NCBI RefSeq assembly: GCF_030272615.1
Contig: NC_081407.1
Location: forward strand, 141,362,897 to 141,426,896
Direction: 5' to 3'
DNA length: 64,000 nt
Origin: Cryptomeria japonica
Taxonomy: Eukaryota; Streptophyta; Pinopsida; Cupressales; Cupressaceae
Shown here: positions 54,570 to 64,000 of the stretch, one piece after another
How the letters are laid out: each line of letters starts with the position of its first letter
Position numbering within the stretch: the stretch's first letter is position 1
The notes under the pieces: generated by a model
The model's input: the letters and a program-made list of their open reading frames with translations, nothing else
Databases searched by the model: none
What the model was told of the DNA's origin: nothing
Made by a program: the position numbers and the translations under genes

Positions 54570-55424
54570 CCCAACTTGCAAGATTTTGATTGGATTCATG
54601 AAGTCTCCTTTGAAGATGAATTTGCTAGCTTGATAGATGGTTGTTATTACAGTGATAGCTTGAAGACAATATTGTGAATAATAAGGGAGCCTTGGTTTAC
54701 ATTTTTGGGATTTACTATTACTTAGAACTAGAGCAGAAAGTTGGACAGTTCTCATTATTAATAATGTAGTGTCCAGTATCCATGAAAGAATAATTATTGC
54801 ATTGAGCTGATTGGTGTAAAGCGCGTACGTTCTCATTGCTGCCATATACAATACTTACGATGGAAGCTTAAGAAGGTGTGTGAGAATCATTAACAACAAT
54901 GCTACTATTATCTGCTATGAACGGGGGCTATTGCCATTGTGATGAATGTGAGTCATTGCTATTGCCCACTAAGACTTGGGTATGATCAAATAGTGCGGGT
55001 GAGATTCCAGTTAGATGAGGAGTTTGAATGGTAGTTGCAATAATATTGTCTCATACTATGCTATGTGTGGGAATGGATTGATTTTCCATGTGCAATTGGG
55101 ATGCTTGTTTTTGGCATTCCAATCTTGGCTCTTATTCCCAGTCGGGCATATCTATTTCATAGCTATTATTGTTACGGGGGCTTACAACAGTTGCGAATTA
55201 TCTCTTTCAATGCTATTGAACAAAATATTAAATTTGCCTTGAATAAATGTTTAGGAGATAAGCTCTTATATTCGGATATGTTTGATATTGGTAAATATTT
55301 GTTGTTTGAAATTAAGTATAGAATACAAATCTGAATGGAAGTTTCAATAATGTACAAATTGTTCGTTATAATTCTTTGGGAGTATATTGCAACTTGTTTG
55401 GAAAGCGATCTTGGATACTTAAAA
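54570..55424 (+). repeat. element D 5' LTR, right piece
   Basis: Continues from 43031. Non-coding, ends in TTGGATACTTAAAA directly before the Met-type primer site. Together the two pieces make an LTR of about 1.23 kb. Confidence 0.5.
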
Positions 55425-55437
55425 TGGTATTAGAGCT
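55425..55437 (+). other. primer binding site of element D
   Basis: TGGTATTAGAGCT matches the initiator-Met type site TGGTATCAGAGC at all but one position of the shared 12. Confidence 0.7.
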
Positions 55438-56580
55438 GGTTTTCCTGGCAACCTGCGATTTTCACGAGTGAAAGAGAGAGGATATACTATAATAGGGAAT
55501 TAAAGAGATAGCGGCAGCCTGCTTAGGTTTCAGTAGGTGAGATAGTTTTATACATTAGAGGTCACATTCAAATGATGGTGCAAACAGTCCCAAGATTTTG
55601 TCAGAGTAGTGAACAAAGGGAAATAAAAATGGGTGACAAGAGTACCAAAGATTAGGGAGAAGGAAGGTTTTTGAATTTGCTGGATTGTGTGGTCAGAGGA
55701 CAACATCTTGTAGAACAAACGACATAACAACAAAATCAGCATTGAGTTATTAATAGAAATGATGGCTCATCAAATGGGAATAAATACTGGAGAAAACGCT
55801 AATAGAGGTAACCATGGAGTCAGTAATGTACAGGGTAATAATTCCGTCAATGATAGGATTCCCAATAAATGTGCCTTAGCAGCCAGTTCTAGGCCAATGA
55901 TGCTTGTTTTTCCACCTAGAGTCGAGCCTTAGGAGGGCAATGGACCCACATTGATAGAATAAGACAGGATTGAGTTGAAGGAAGTCTATAGTAGGATATG
56001 TCTCCTAAGGATTATATGGACCTCAGGTTGCGACACTTGCCCAAAAGGGGTAACAAAAATCACAATAATGATCTAAGAAGGAAAATTGGCAAGCTTAGTT
56101 TGCCTTTCTTTGATGGTTTAGGGAAGACTTCTGCATGTGGTTGGGTTCAGAAATTTGACACATACTTCCAGCTTAATCCGATGCCTGATGATGAAGCAAT
56201 CACATATGCTGCCACACATCTAGATGGGTTTGCTCATGAATGGTGGCACCATGGTATGATCACCATGGGCCATGACCAAATTACGTCATAGAGAGATTTG
56301 ATAAGGACCTTGAACTCCATTTCAGGGAGTTGGTACAGTTGAAGTAGTGGGATATAGTTGACAGCTGCATTGCTGATTTTTTGAGACTTTTTGTACTAGT
56401 TATTGACATGTTGGCCTAGGAGGAATACAATAGATGATGAAACTAGACAAGAATTATGAAGAAAGAAGTTATGTTTTAGTTGCAAGGAGCCTTCAGAACG
56501 AGGACATAGGTGTCTTGGTAAGGGGAAGGTTCACAGCATTGAGGTTATATTAAATAGTGAAGAGGAGGAACATACAAAGT
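55438..56580 (+). pseudogene. element D leader and gag
   Basis: Leader to about 55,970. The gag frame 55998-56291 reads LRRKIGKLSLPFFDGLGKTS, then YAATHLDGFAHEWWHHGM, typical of the Retrotrans_gag capsid region. After stops, a zinc knuckle CFSCKEPSERGHRC is visible at about 56470-56515. Heavily decayed. Confidence 0.7.
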
Positions 56581-57130
56581 AGGATCATGACAACAAACCT
56601 TTTGAGTCAGATGAGGAGCAACCTTTTGTGAAGAAATCAACACCTATTGATGAATAAAGGTGGAACCATTGCTGCTTTATTTGGTATACCATGTTATAGT
56701 GTTTTTGGGTGCAAGGTGTTTTACAAGGACAACAGTGATTGCCATGTTTGATAGTGGGGCAATCCACAACTTAATAGATGTCACTTTGGTTGCTAAGAGG
56801 GGATTGTAGATTGTGGATCATGAAGGATTTGATGTTAAGGTGGTTAGTGGCCATCAATTGCTTTGATTATGCAAAATTCCATAGTTGAGTATCACTTTTG
56901 GTAACTACATTGTTATTGATGATTTTTATGTGGTGGCATTAGATGTTACAGATGTTTTGGGAATTCAGTGGATGCAATCTCTTGATAAATTTTCACAAAG
57001 TTTCAAGAGATTAGAGTTTTCATTCAAGGTTGATGGAAAGAAAGTGGTATTGAGGGGCATGTTCAATGGTGCACCCACAATTGTTTTAGCCAAGCAGATG
57101 GAGGCAATTTTTTAGGCATGGAGATGTTGC
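56581..57130 (+). pseudogene. element D protease
   Basis: MFDSGAIHNLIDVTLVAKRG at about 56739-56800 contains the active-site Asp-Ser-Gly. The downstream frame 56885-57115 (IDDFYVVALDVTDVLGIQWM) gives the second half of the fold (VLGxQWL-type strand). Stops lie between them. Confidence 0.72.
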
Positions 57131-57146
57131 ATGGGCAACACAATGT

Positions 57147-58200
57147 TTGGTTTCTTCTAAGTCTTTGGACAAGAGACTTAAGCATTACCAGGATGACTTA
57201 CAGGTTGTCTTGCATAGTCATAGTTTGGTTTTCAGTGATATACCTCCAGGAAGACTACCTGATAGAGGATTTGAGCACACTATAGAACTAGAGGAGGGTG
57301 CTAAGCCTGTTATCACTAATATGAAATTGAAAAAGCTATCAAGGAGCTGCTAGACATGGGACACATCAGATCCATCTCAAATCTTTTTGCCTCTTCAGTA
57401 GTCTCGTTGAAGAAAAAGGACGAAACTCTTAGGATGTGTATTCACTACCGTGTACTAAATAAGAAGACAATTAAATATAGATATCCAATTCCTTGGATTG
57501 ATGAATTGTTGGATGAGTTACATGGTGCCATATATTTTTGTAAGATTGATCTTCTTTCAGGCTATCAACAAATCATAGTTCACGAACAAGATATTCCCAA
57601 GACTGCTTTTAGGTGTCATTATGGGCACTACGAGTTTTAGTTGACCAATGCACTTGCAACGTTCCAGTCCTACATGAACCATATTTTCAACAAGCAGTTG
57701 AGGAAATTCTTGCATGTTTTTTGTATACTCATATATAGGAAAACAAGGGAGGACCACTTGGAACATCTAGATGAAGTCTTGGGTATTATGGAAGCACAAT
57801 CATTATATACAAAGGCTTCCAAATATGAATTTGGCTTGACAAAGATCTTGTACTTGGGCCACATCATTAGTGCACGGGGAGTTCAACTGCCCCAAGAGAA
57901 GATTCAGGCATTTCTTGATTGGCCACCTCTAAGGACACTCACGGAGTTATGAGGTTTCTTTGGCCCATGTAGTTAGTACAAGAGGCTTGTTAAAAAGTTT
58001 TTCGTAGCTTGGGGATACCCTAACACATCTTACCAGGAAAGGAGCATTCAAGTGGACAAATGAGGCACGATAGGCACTTGCCCCCTTCTTGCTCTACCAG
58101 ATTTTACCCAACCCTTTGTAAGATACAGGCGTGCGATTTTGATATAGAGTATGTGGAGGGGAAGAACGTAGTTGCAGATTCTTTATCCAGGTAACCTACT
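57147..58200 (+). pseudogene. element D reverse transcriptase, truncated before RNase H
   Basis: FEHTIELEEGAKPV (about 57270), ASSVVSLKKKDETLRMCIHY, RYPIPWIDELLDEL, FCKIDLLSGYQQI (first catalytic D) and FRCHYGHYEF follow in order, then ALATFQSYMNHIF. The YVDD box is destroyed (HVFCILIYRKT). The thumb part reads LGHIISARGVQLPQEKIQAF. RNase H is largely deleted: only VEGKNVVADSLSR-type sequence near 58150-58190 remains. Confidence 0.82.
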
Positions 58201-58847
58201 ATATGCTAATTGTTAGAGGTTTCAGTAGATTGGAAGGCTCGCCTATTGGTCAAGTACACAAAGAACACTTTTGCCTATGAACTGGTTGATGCTTAGATTC
58301 ATGATGACTGGTATAAGGTAGTATATGGTATCATTTACTACAAAGATAGGATTTTCATAGTTCTTGAGTCTAAACTAAAAGAGAAAATTTTGAGAGTTGT
58401 TCATGACACTCTATTGGCAGGGCATTTGGGTTACTTCAAAACCTATAGACAGATTAGAGAGAGGTTCTTTTTGAAAGGCCTTAAAGGTGATGTCCTCTGT
58501 TTTGTCAAAGATTGTAGAATTTGTCTGCAAAACAAGTTTGAGCATACCTTTGTTTCTGGTTTGTTACTACCTTTACCCATTCCAGAGCGAAAATGAGAAA
58601 GCATCTTGATGAACTTTATCTTTGGTCTTCCTAAGGTACGGAGCATGGATTGCATCTTTGTGGTGGTTGACTGGTTAACGAAGTATGCACATTTTTTTTC
58701 CATCTCAACAGAGTTCAAGGTAGCTCAGATTGCAGATTTGTTCTTTAGGGAGGTATTTAGACTCCATGGAGTACCTAACATTTTTAGTGATAGGGACAAC
58801 TTGTTCCTCAGTTGTTTTTCGATGGAGTTATTTAGATTGGTAGGTAT
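58201..58847 (+). pseudogene. element D integrase, cut by element E
   Basis: The finger region reads LLAGHLGYFKTYRQIRERFF and CFVKDCRICLQNK (H and CC present). After a stop at 58596 the core reads NFIFGLPKVRSMDCIFVVVD (first D lost from the usual MDF) and HGVPNIFSDRDNLFLS, with the second D. The reading stops at LFRLVGI where E's LTR starts (58848). Confidence 0.8.
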
Positions 58848-59200
58848 TGTTATGACTTGTACACACTCCCTATCTTTGACGGGGACCCCCCTCTTTCCTT
58901 GGTTCACCTCGTCGAGGTCCTAAAGTAAGTCCCGATAGTTTGGATGAGATCGAGAGAAGTCAGGTTTTGAAGTATGATAAGAATTAGACCTAAGCATGCC
59001 TGTAGAATTGATCTAGGAGTTTGGGTGTCACCATAGAGAGCTAAGTCTTCAGAAGGCCAAAGAAATAACCAAGTTAGTGCCTTAGGGCGTTTGAGAAGCA
59101 ACATCTGAAGCATGAGTCCAAATTTGACAAATGGAAGTAGAATAAGGGAATTCTTTGTTGCCAAAAGTGTTTGAAGGGGCTGAAATTTTAAAGGCAAACG
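58848..59200 (+). repeat. start of element E (LTR-like)
   Basis: TGTTATGACTTGTACACACTCCC begins exactly where element D integrase stops making sense, marking a TG-type element start preceded by GGTAT. The matching far end was not found in the window. Confidence 0.45.
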
Positions 59201-59204
59201 AATT

Positions 59205-60300
59205 TCCAGCGTTTTCTTCTTAGTATTGTCTGGAATAACACTGAAATTACATTTCAAAAGGCAAAGAGGTCAAAGATTTAGAAAACGAACAAAGTTTGCC
59301 CAAGGTCATGTTCTAAGTTGTTCTAACACTTGCCAAAACCATGAAAAACACTGAAGTAATGTTGCTTTGTTTTAAAAAGGTTGGAAGTGTATAAACAAAG
59401 TTCGGTCTAAAGCTCGATAAAAAGCAAGAAATGGGTTTTGAATCTTAACATTTGAAAGGCCACAAAACAAAATTTGTATAAGTGGATTCCACCCTTGTCA
59501 AAACGGAAAGTAACACTGAAATGGTGTTAAGTATTTTAAAATGATCAAAAGGGAATAAAGTTCGACCTTTTAAATAGGGGCAAGGCGAATTCAATTGTTT
59601 CCAAAGCCCTTGAAAGTATCGAAAGAAACACCGAAAAATGTCAAGTAATGTTAAATAAAGTTAAGTTCAGACGTTTCAAAACGAAAGGGTGAAGTCATTT
59701 TATTTTCCTCCCTTAAACCTCGAAAATAATACCGAAAAGCCATGTTAAGAAGATGAATAATAAGTTTGGGCGTTCTTTTTTTTTTAGAGGGAAATTGTTT
59801 TATTTTTGGCTTGGAAGCACTGAAGAAAAAACCGTAATGTGAAACTTAGCTTCTTTTTAAGTGAAACGAATAATAAAGTTTAGGCGTTTTTAAAGCACAA
59901 GGAACAAAGGGTGAAGTTGTCTTTTTCTCCCTTGTTAAAGCTGCCAAAAACATCAAAAAAGGAAAGAACTTAGAAGGAAAAAAGTTTGAAATAAAAGGTT
60001 GGTCTTTTAAATGAAGAGAAGCAATAAAAAAGCAAACTGAGATCGTTTCCTTCCATGCCCTTGTTAAAACTGATAAAAATACCAAAGTGTTATAGCATTT
60101 GAATGATCAAAACATAAAGCAAAATAAGCTTCGGTTAGGGTAAATCGTGGGTTATTTTCTGCCTTGCTTAGTCGAGAATAATGCCGATTTTGGAGTGATA
60201 GGTCAATATTAAAAGCATGAAAGGTAAGGCCACGTTTTTTCTTCTAGAAATCATTGTTTCTCCCTTATTAAAACTATTGAAAGCACCGAGGTTCAAGGTT
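59205..60300 (+). repeat. degenerate ~110-bp tandem array in element E leader or LTR
   Basis: A block of the form CCCTTGTTAAAACT, a gap, then AAAATACCGAAA or AACACTGAAA recurs near 59215, 59325, 59490, 59606, 59705, 59806, 59930, 60052, 60160 and 60272. It is accompanied by AATAAAGTTxxGGCGTTTTAAA words. Units are about 100-125 bases and quite diverged. No coding frame. Confidence 0.65.
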
Positions 60301-60403
60301 TATTGATTAGGAGTTGCGTTTTTTGTTAAGTTTTCAACATCATTGGCAAGACGTGAAATACACAAAAATAGTGTTCAGGCGTTTCGAAGGCATAAAAAAA
60401 AAA

Positions 60404-62020
60404 GGAGGCCATCTACTACCACTACCTCATAGGAAGATTCTACTCTCGCAAGGGATGCAATTGACGTAGAGCACCAATACACCCCTCCTATGTTGCAAAC
60501 AGAGTCAACTTTCATTGAATCAACTAACCTAGAAGGGTCTAATCTGTAGCAACAAGAAATACAAATTATTGATCTAGAGGATCCAACAAATCAGATTGAA
60601 GGAAATCCTACTTGCTAGATCAGAGAATAAGGAGGAGGACACAACTAGAGGCAAAGAACAACAAGAAATTGAGATAATTCAGTAGCTATTGAGTGAAGTC
60701 GGGGAAAACTCGACTGGGGGAAAACACGATGCTGATGAGAACCGACTTTTGTCTCTAGGTGGGTAGGAGGGAGTAGATATTGGGTCAGTTGTGCGTTCTG
60801 GGGAGTAGGGGAAATAAATTCTGGTTAGTCTGCACCTCCTATATGGCTGTGGACCTGGATAGAAAAGAAACCAGCAGTAAGGCCACTCCTAAGTCTTGAA
60901 GACTTATTTTCTCAAGTAGGACAACCTCAAGTCAAGGAGAAGAAGAAGCCGAGGACTTGAAAATAACTAGGGATGCTCAACAGAACCGGGTCATGCATGT
61001 GGTCGTTCCCCCATCAAACAAATCAGTCTAGGATGTAACCCTTGCTAATTACAACTTTTTATTAGTCGTGATGGGAAGGGCAACTAAAGAGTAGGAAGTT
61101 GAGGAATTTTGGGACTCCTTCGAGACAATACTGAGGCAATTAAAGGAAGATACAGAGGAAAAAGAAATGTACAAAGCCCGGGCATAATAGGTTGAAAATC
61201 ATGTTGATCGCCTACTTAGACCACTGCAACAAGCTGAAGAGTCTTATGTCCCTCCTACGACATTGGCATAGAAAACAACGATTGAGTTTGAAAGGATAAG
61301 GACCGCGGCCAAGGCGACAAAGGAATGGTTTGAAGAAATAATGGAGGAAGGAAGCTAGGTGCTTTAGGAAGTGATTGTCCTAGAGCATGAAATAGACTGA
61401 GTTCTTCAAGCAATTAAGTCGATCCAAAACAACCTGGAAGCAATGAAAAGAGCGGTTAAAAATCCACTTACTCTCATGGGTGCCTTATTATGCACTTTCC
61501 TCGAGATCCCCACGGGCCAATAGATTATTGCACCACATGAATTTGCACCATTGAGGATTGGTATCGGGCCCTAAGATTGAAGAGTGACACCTTGAGCATC
61601 ATTGATGTAGGATGGGAGACTCGTGAGGATGTCCTGGCATTCGTTGGAGGTTGTTGCTCCTAGCTTCTAGGGAATTTGATTGGCGATAGAAGACCCAAGA
61701 TGGAATTTGACACTAAAGCTTCATTGGAAAAGCTAGCTAAAGAATGACGAGACCCCATATACCAAGCATGTCATGGAGACTGCTAGTTGGTTAAGTGCAA
61801 TAATATGTGAGTATGAGGCCGACAAAGCTAATTGGAAGCATAAATTGAAAAGGGTGGAGCATCATTGTGTGGATACCAGTTTTCAAATGGACAACACCTC
61901 CATGCCTTCCGCATAGGAAATAAGGTCTGTCATGATGAAGTTCCATGAATATATTCGGGCAGCAGACAAGGATATTTGGAAAGAGTACTTAGATGGTGAA
62001 AAAGATTTCTTCCCATAAGG
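60404..62020 (+). pseudogene. element E decayed ORF, coiled-coil-rich, unrecognised
   Basis: One frame can be followed with many stops: EVEEFWDSFETILRQLKEDT, then QVENHVDRLLRPLQQAEESY (61090-61250), KTTIEFERIRTAAKATKEWF (61270-61330), then HEYIRAADKDIWKEYLDGEK (61950-62010). Heptad-like leucines and charged residues indicate a long coiled coil. It may be an accessory ORF of another retrotransposon family. I found none of the aORF signature blocks in it. Confidence 0.4.
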
Positions 62021-63185
62021 GAGGAAATATCTATTTTATGGGAAGAAATATCTATTTTGGGCTAAGATAAAAGATAAAACACTGTGCCTGAAGTTAGTTA
62101 TTTCCTCAACAACAAAAGTAACTTTTTTTGTCTTGAGCTCTGCGTAGTTTGCTTTTTGAGGGAACTTAATGGCTAGTAGTTGCAAAGTTAATTGGGATGT
62201 GAAATACATCCTTTACTAGGTATGCAAGGGCATGTTTTATGGATGAATCTGGGCCATTTGCTGGACTAAATCCAGGCCATTCATCCAAATTTTGTAAATC
62301 TGTATAAGGGAGCCTTCTCTCCCATTTTTTGTGAGAAGATTATGAATTGTTGCTAAAACTCTACCAAATTTAATACAGAAATTTGAAGACCAATATGTGT
62401 ATGAATTTCTTGTAAGTGCATGGTTCTACTTCTTCCCATTATTTATTTTTGTTTATGCATTTTTAGCATGGAATGGTTTCCTTGAGCTAGTATTTGATAG
62501 AGTTTTTTGCTTCTGGTTCATACCATTGGAAGTTGACTGAGTGTTAATTTCTATGTATGGTTAGTTTGAACACATATAAATCTTAGTTGGATTGCTAAAT
62601 GTTAAGTTGAAATGCAATGAATATTTATAGTTAAATGTATGCAGTTAGTAGTTTGAAAATCTTTGTTAACCCTTTGAAGATTGCACCGGCCTTCGCTTAG
62701 TTGTGTCAAATTTGGCAAATCAAAGCTTGGTTTTTTGAAGGCTCCGTTTGCTAACTCAAAAGGCTGTTCTAGTTAAGATAGATTAATTTCTCTACCCTTC
62801 TCTTTTGATATTTATTTTAAAATCTGTTATCGAGTACCTAGGACGACATCATGACTAACGAATATCTGATGAATGTAAGACTTGTAAAGTCTTAGAGTTG
62901 CCTGTAGAACCCGTTTTAGAAGTTTATCCTAAGAGAAGGCGTAAGTCTCCTCGTGTTTACCAGCAAAACACATCAACTGTTGAGTTATCTGGAGTAAGTC
63001 AAGACCTAACAGTTAGAACCTTGAGGTTGCCCCCTTTGATCATTTAGAGCAGCATTAGGGATTCCCTTATCCAAGAGAGAATAGGATATACTCAGCATTC
63101 TTTTTTGTGTTGACCAAAAGAAGAGCGTACTTTTCCCACGTCAATAGGTACAAAATTGACTCTGAGTACTAGTTACCACCCTTAG
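62021..63185 (+). other. LTR-like non-coding DNA after the element E ORF
   Basis: A TATA-type word CTGTATAAGGGAGCC (62302-62316) is followed by a pyrimidine-rich leader-like stretch. A short duplication (GGAAATATCTATTTTATGGG and GAAATATCTATTTTGGGC) lies at 62025-62060. An open stretch at 62873-63045 (PKRRRKSPRVYQQNTSTVEL) is unrecognised. Borders not resolved. Confidence 0.35.
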
Positions 63186-64000
63186 ACAAATGGGTAAACG
63201 AAGATTGTAAATAAATGGATCGAGGGTTACTAGTTATCACTTTGAGTCCTTCAAGCTCTTTTGTTTTGAGTCCCAATTTGGCTTCAAGTCCGTCATTAAT
63301 GAAGTTATGTGTAGCACCTATATCCAACAATGTGATCACCTGCCATCCACCTAAAACTCCACGAATCGTGAATGCACCCTCTTTCTAGATATGACAAAAA
63401 TCTGCCATGGGTCTTTTATTTTCTTGTTCTTTCTTGGAATCTTTTGAGGCACTTCCTGTTTCTCTCTCTTTAGAATTAGATTGCTGGTCTGATTTTTCTT
63501 ATCCTAATTCTTCAATGGTGAGGTATTTCATTTGGTTGGATCTTCCTTTCATAGGGCATTTATAATTTGGGTACCATGGGCCATTGCATTTGAAGCATGA
63601 TTTCCTCTTTCTTAGGTCTTTAAGAGTATCATCATCCAATTTTGTAGTGTTTTTCTTTGGCTATTCTTTTCGCCTATCGTCATATTTTTTGTCCTTCTTG
63701 TGAGAGAAAGGCTTAGATGGTGACTTATTCCTAGGGACAACAAGTTCCTTACTTTTGGCTTTCCTCATAGCCTCCTGCAAAGTAGGAGGGTCAAATGCCT
63801 TAAGTCATCCTTGTAAGGGCTGCATGAGCTCCTCATTGAATAACACCACTAGTTGCCTCTCTATGATGCTAGCAACCAGCATTGATAGTCACTGAAACTC
63901 TAATATGTAAGCATCCAAGGTGCCATCCTCTCTCAACTGTACAAGCTCTCGAAAATACAATTTGTGTCCTGTTGTCATTTTATGACACCCTTGGTCCATT
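63186..64000 (-). pseudogene. Ty3/gypsy gag-protease fragment, runs off right edge
   Basis: On the minus strand, from 64000: FRELVQLREDGTLDAYILEF (gag), AFDPPTLQEAMRKAKSKELV, a zinc-knuckle remnant CFKCNGPWYPNYKCPMKGRS (about 63600-63540; His lost), KYLTIEEL and, at about 63350-63300, VITLLDIGATHNFINDGL, the protease active site with Ser replaced by Ile. Several stops. Chromovirus-like in motif content, as is element D, but in opposite orientation. Confidence 0.8.

Larger units (their letters stand above)
42655..58847 (+). mobile_element. Ty3/gypsy element D, split by element C and cut by element E
   Basis: The parts are LTR piece 42655-43031, interruption by C (43032-54569), LTR piece 54570-55424, Met-type primer site 55425-55437, and then decayed gag, protease, RT and integrase to 58847, where element E interrupts integrase. 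Start TGTAATGCCCCC and LTR end (decayed TTGGATACTTAAAA) resemble the solo LTR at 14149-16341. No second LTR is visible. Gag and protease motifs are of chromovirus type. D itself lies inside the hAT copy at 40851-42654, so the order of events is hAT, then D, then C and E. Confidence 0.7.

Noticed and set aside
43027-54574. Target duplication for element C
   Set aside because: The flanking pentamers CCTAG and CCCAA match at only three of five positions; shifting the ends to use CACCC would break the TG...CA termini.

Overview
The window looks like intergenic and intronic DNA of a land plant with a large, repeat-swollen nuclear genome. The evidence is Ty3/gypsy, Ty1/copia and hAT families of plant type, nested insertions, solo LTRs, very low gene density, and one host exon that encodes part of a plant calcineurin B-like (CBL) calcium sensor. 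A gymnosperm is my best guess, because both datable LTR pairs differ by about 5-6% yet remain easy to align. No species can be named from the sequence alone.

Region 1 (1-6,350) is a hAT cluster. It holds a broken transposase fragment running off the left edge, a 1,060-bp non-autonomous element (1167-2226) and a 3,585-bp complete element (2758-6342). The last two have terminal inverted repeats, GACTCG-rich subterminal arrays and perfect 8-bp target duplications. The complete element keeps an apparently uninterrupted four-exon, 771-codon transposase gene. Region 2 (7,680-12,700) has almost no recognisable coding content. Its main feature is a tandem array of about 175-bp units (9306-11588) in which a 43-bp near-perfect palindrome is kept while the rest of each unit drifts. 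Region 3 (13,000-20,560) holds a fragment of a retrotransposon accessory protein, a 2.2-kb solo LTR (TSD AATAT) and a decayed minus-strand copia element into which that LTR inserted.

Region 4 (20,569-36,140) is Ty3/gypsy element A, with 306/304-bp LTRs, TSD ATATT, an Asp-type primer site and gag, protease, RT, RNase H and integrase. A GTAC-word-rich spacer and a large extra ORF (called aORF here) lie between integrase and the 3' LTR. Inside A sit element B (21175-25284, TSD GCACA), an LTR element whose only coding content is an aORF, and a 1.4-kb solo LTR (27246-28671, TSD GGTGG). Region 5 (36,146-40,850) is intron-like DNA around the single CBL exon (37213-37321).

Region 6 (40,851-64,000) is a nest. 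A truncated hAT copy is interrupted by gypsy element D. D's long LTR is split by element C (43032-54569, minus strand, same architecture as A including aORF and GTAC-rich spacer), and D's integrase is interrupted by element E. E has a degenerate ~110-bp tandem array and a decayed coiled-coil ORF. A minus-strand gypsy gag-protease fragment runs off the right edge.

Most coding material is broken by stops and frameshifts. The exceptions are the hAT transposase and the CBL exon. The items most likely to be new are the aORF gypsy lineage with its aORF-only derivative B, the motif-rich spacers upstream of aORF, and the palindrome-cored satellite.
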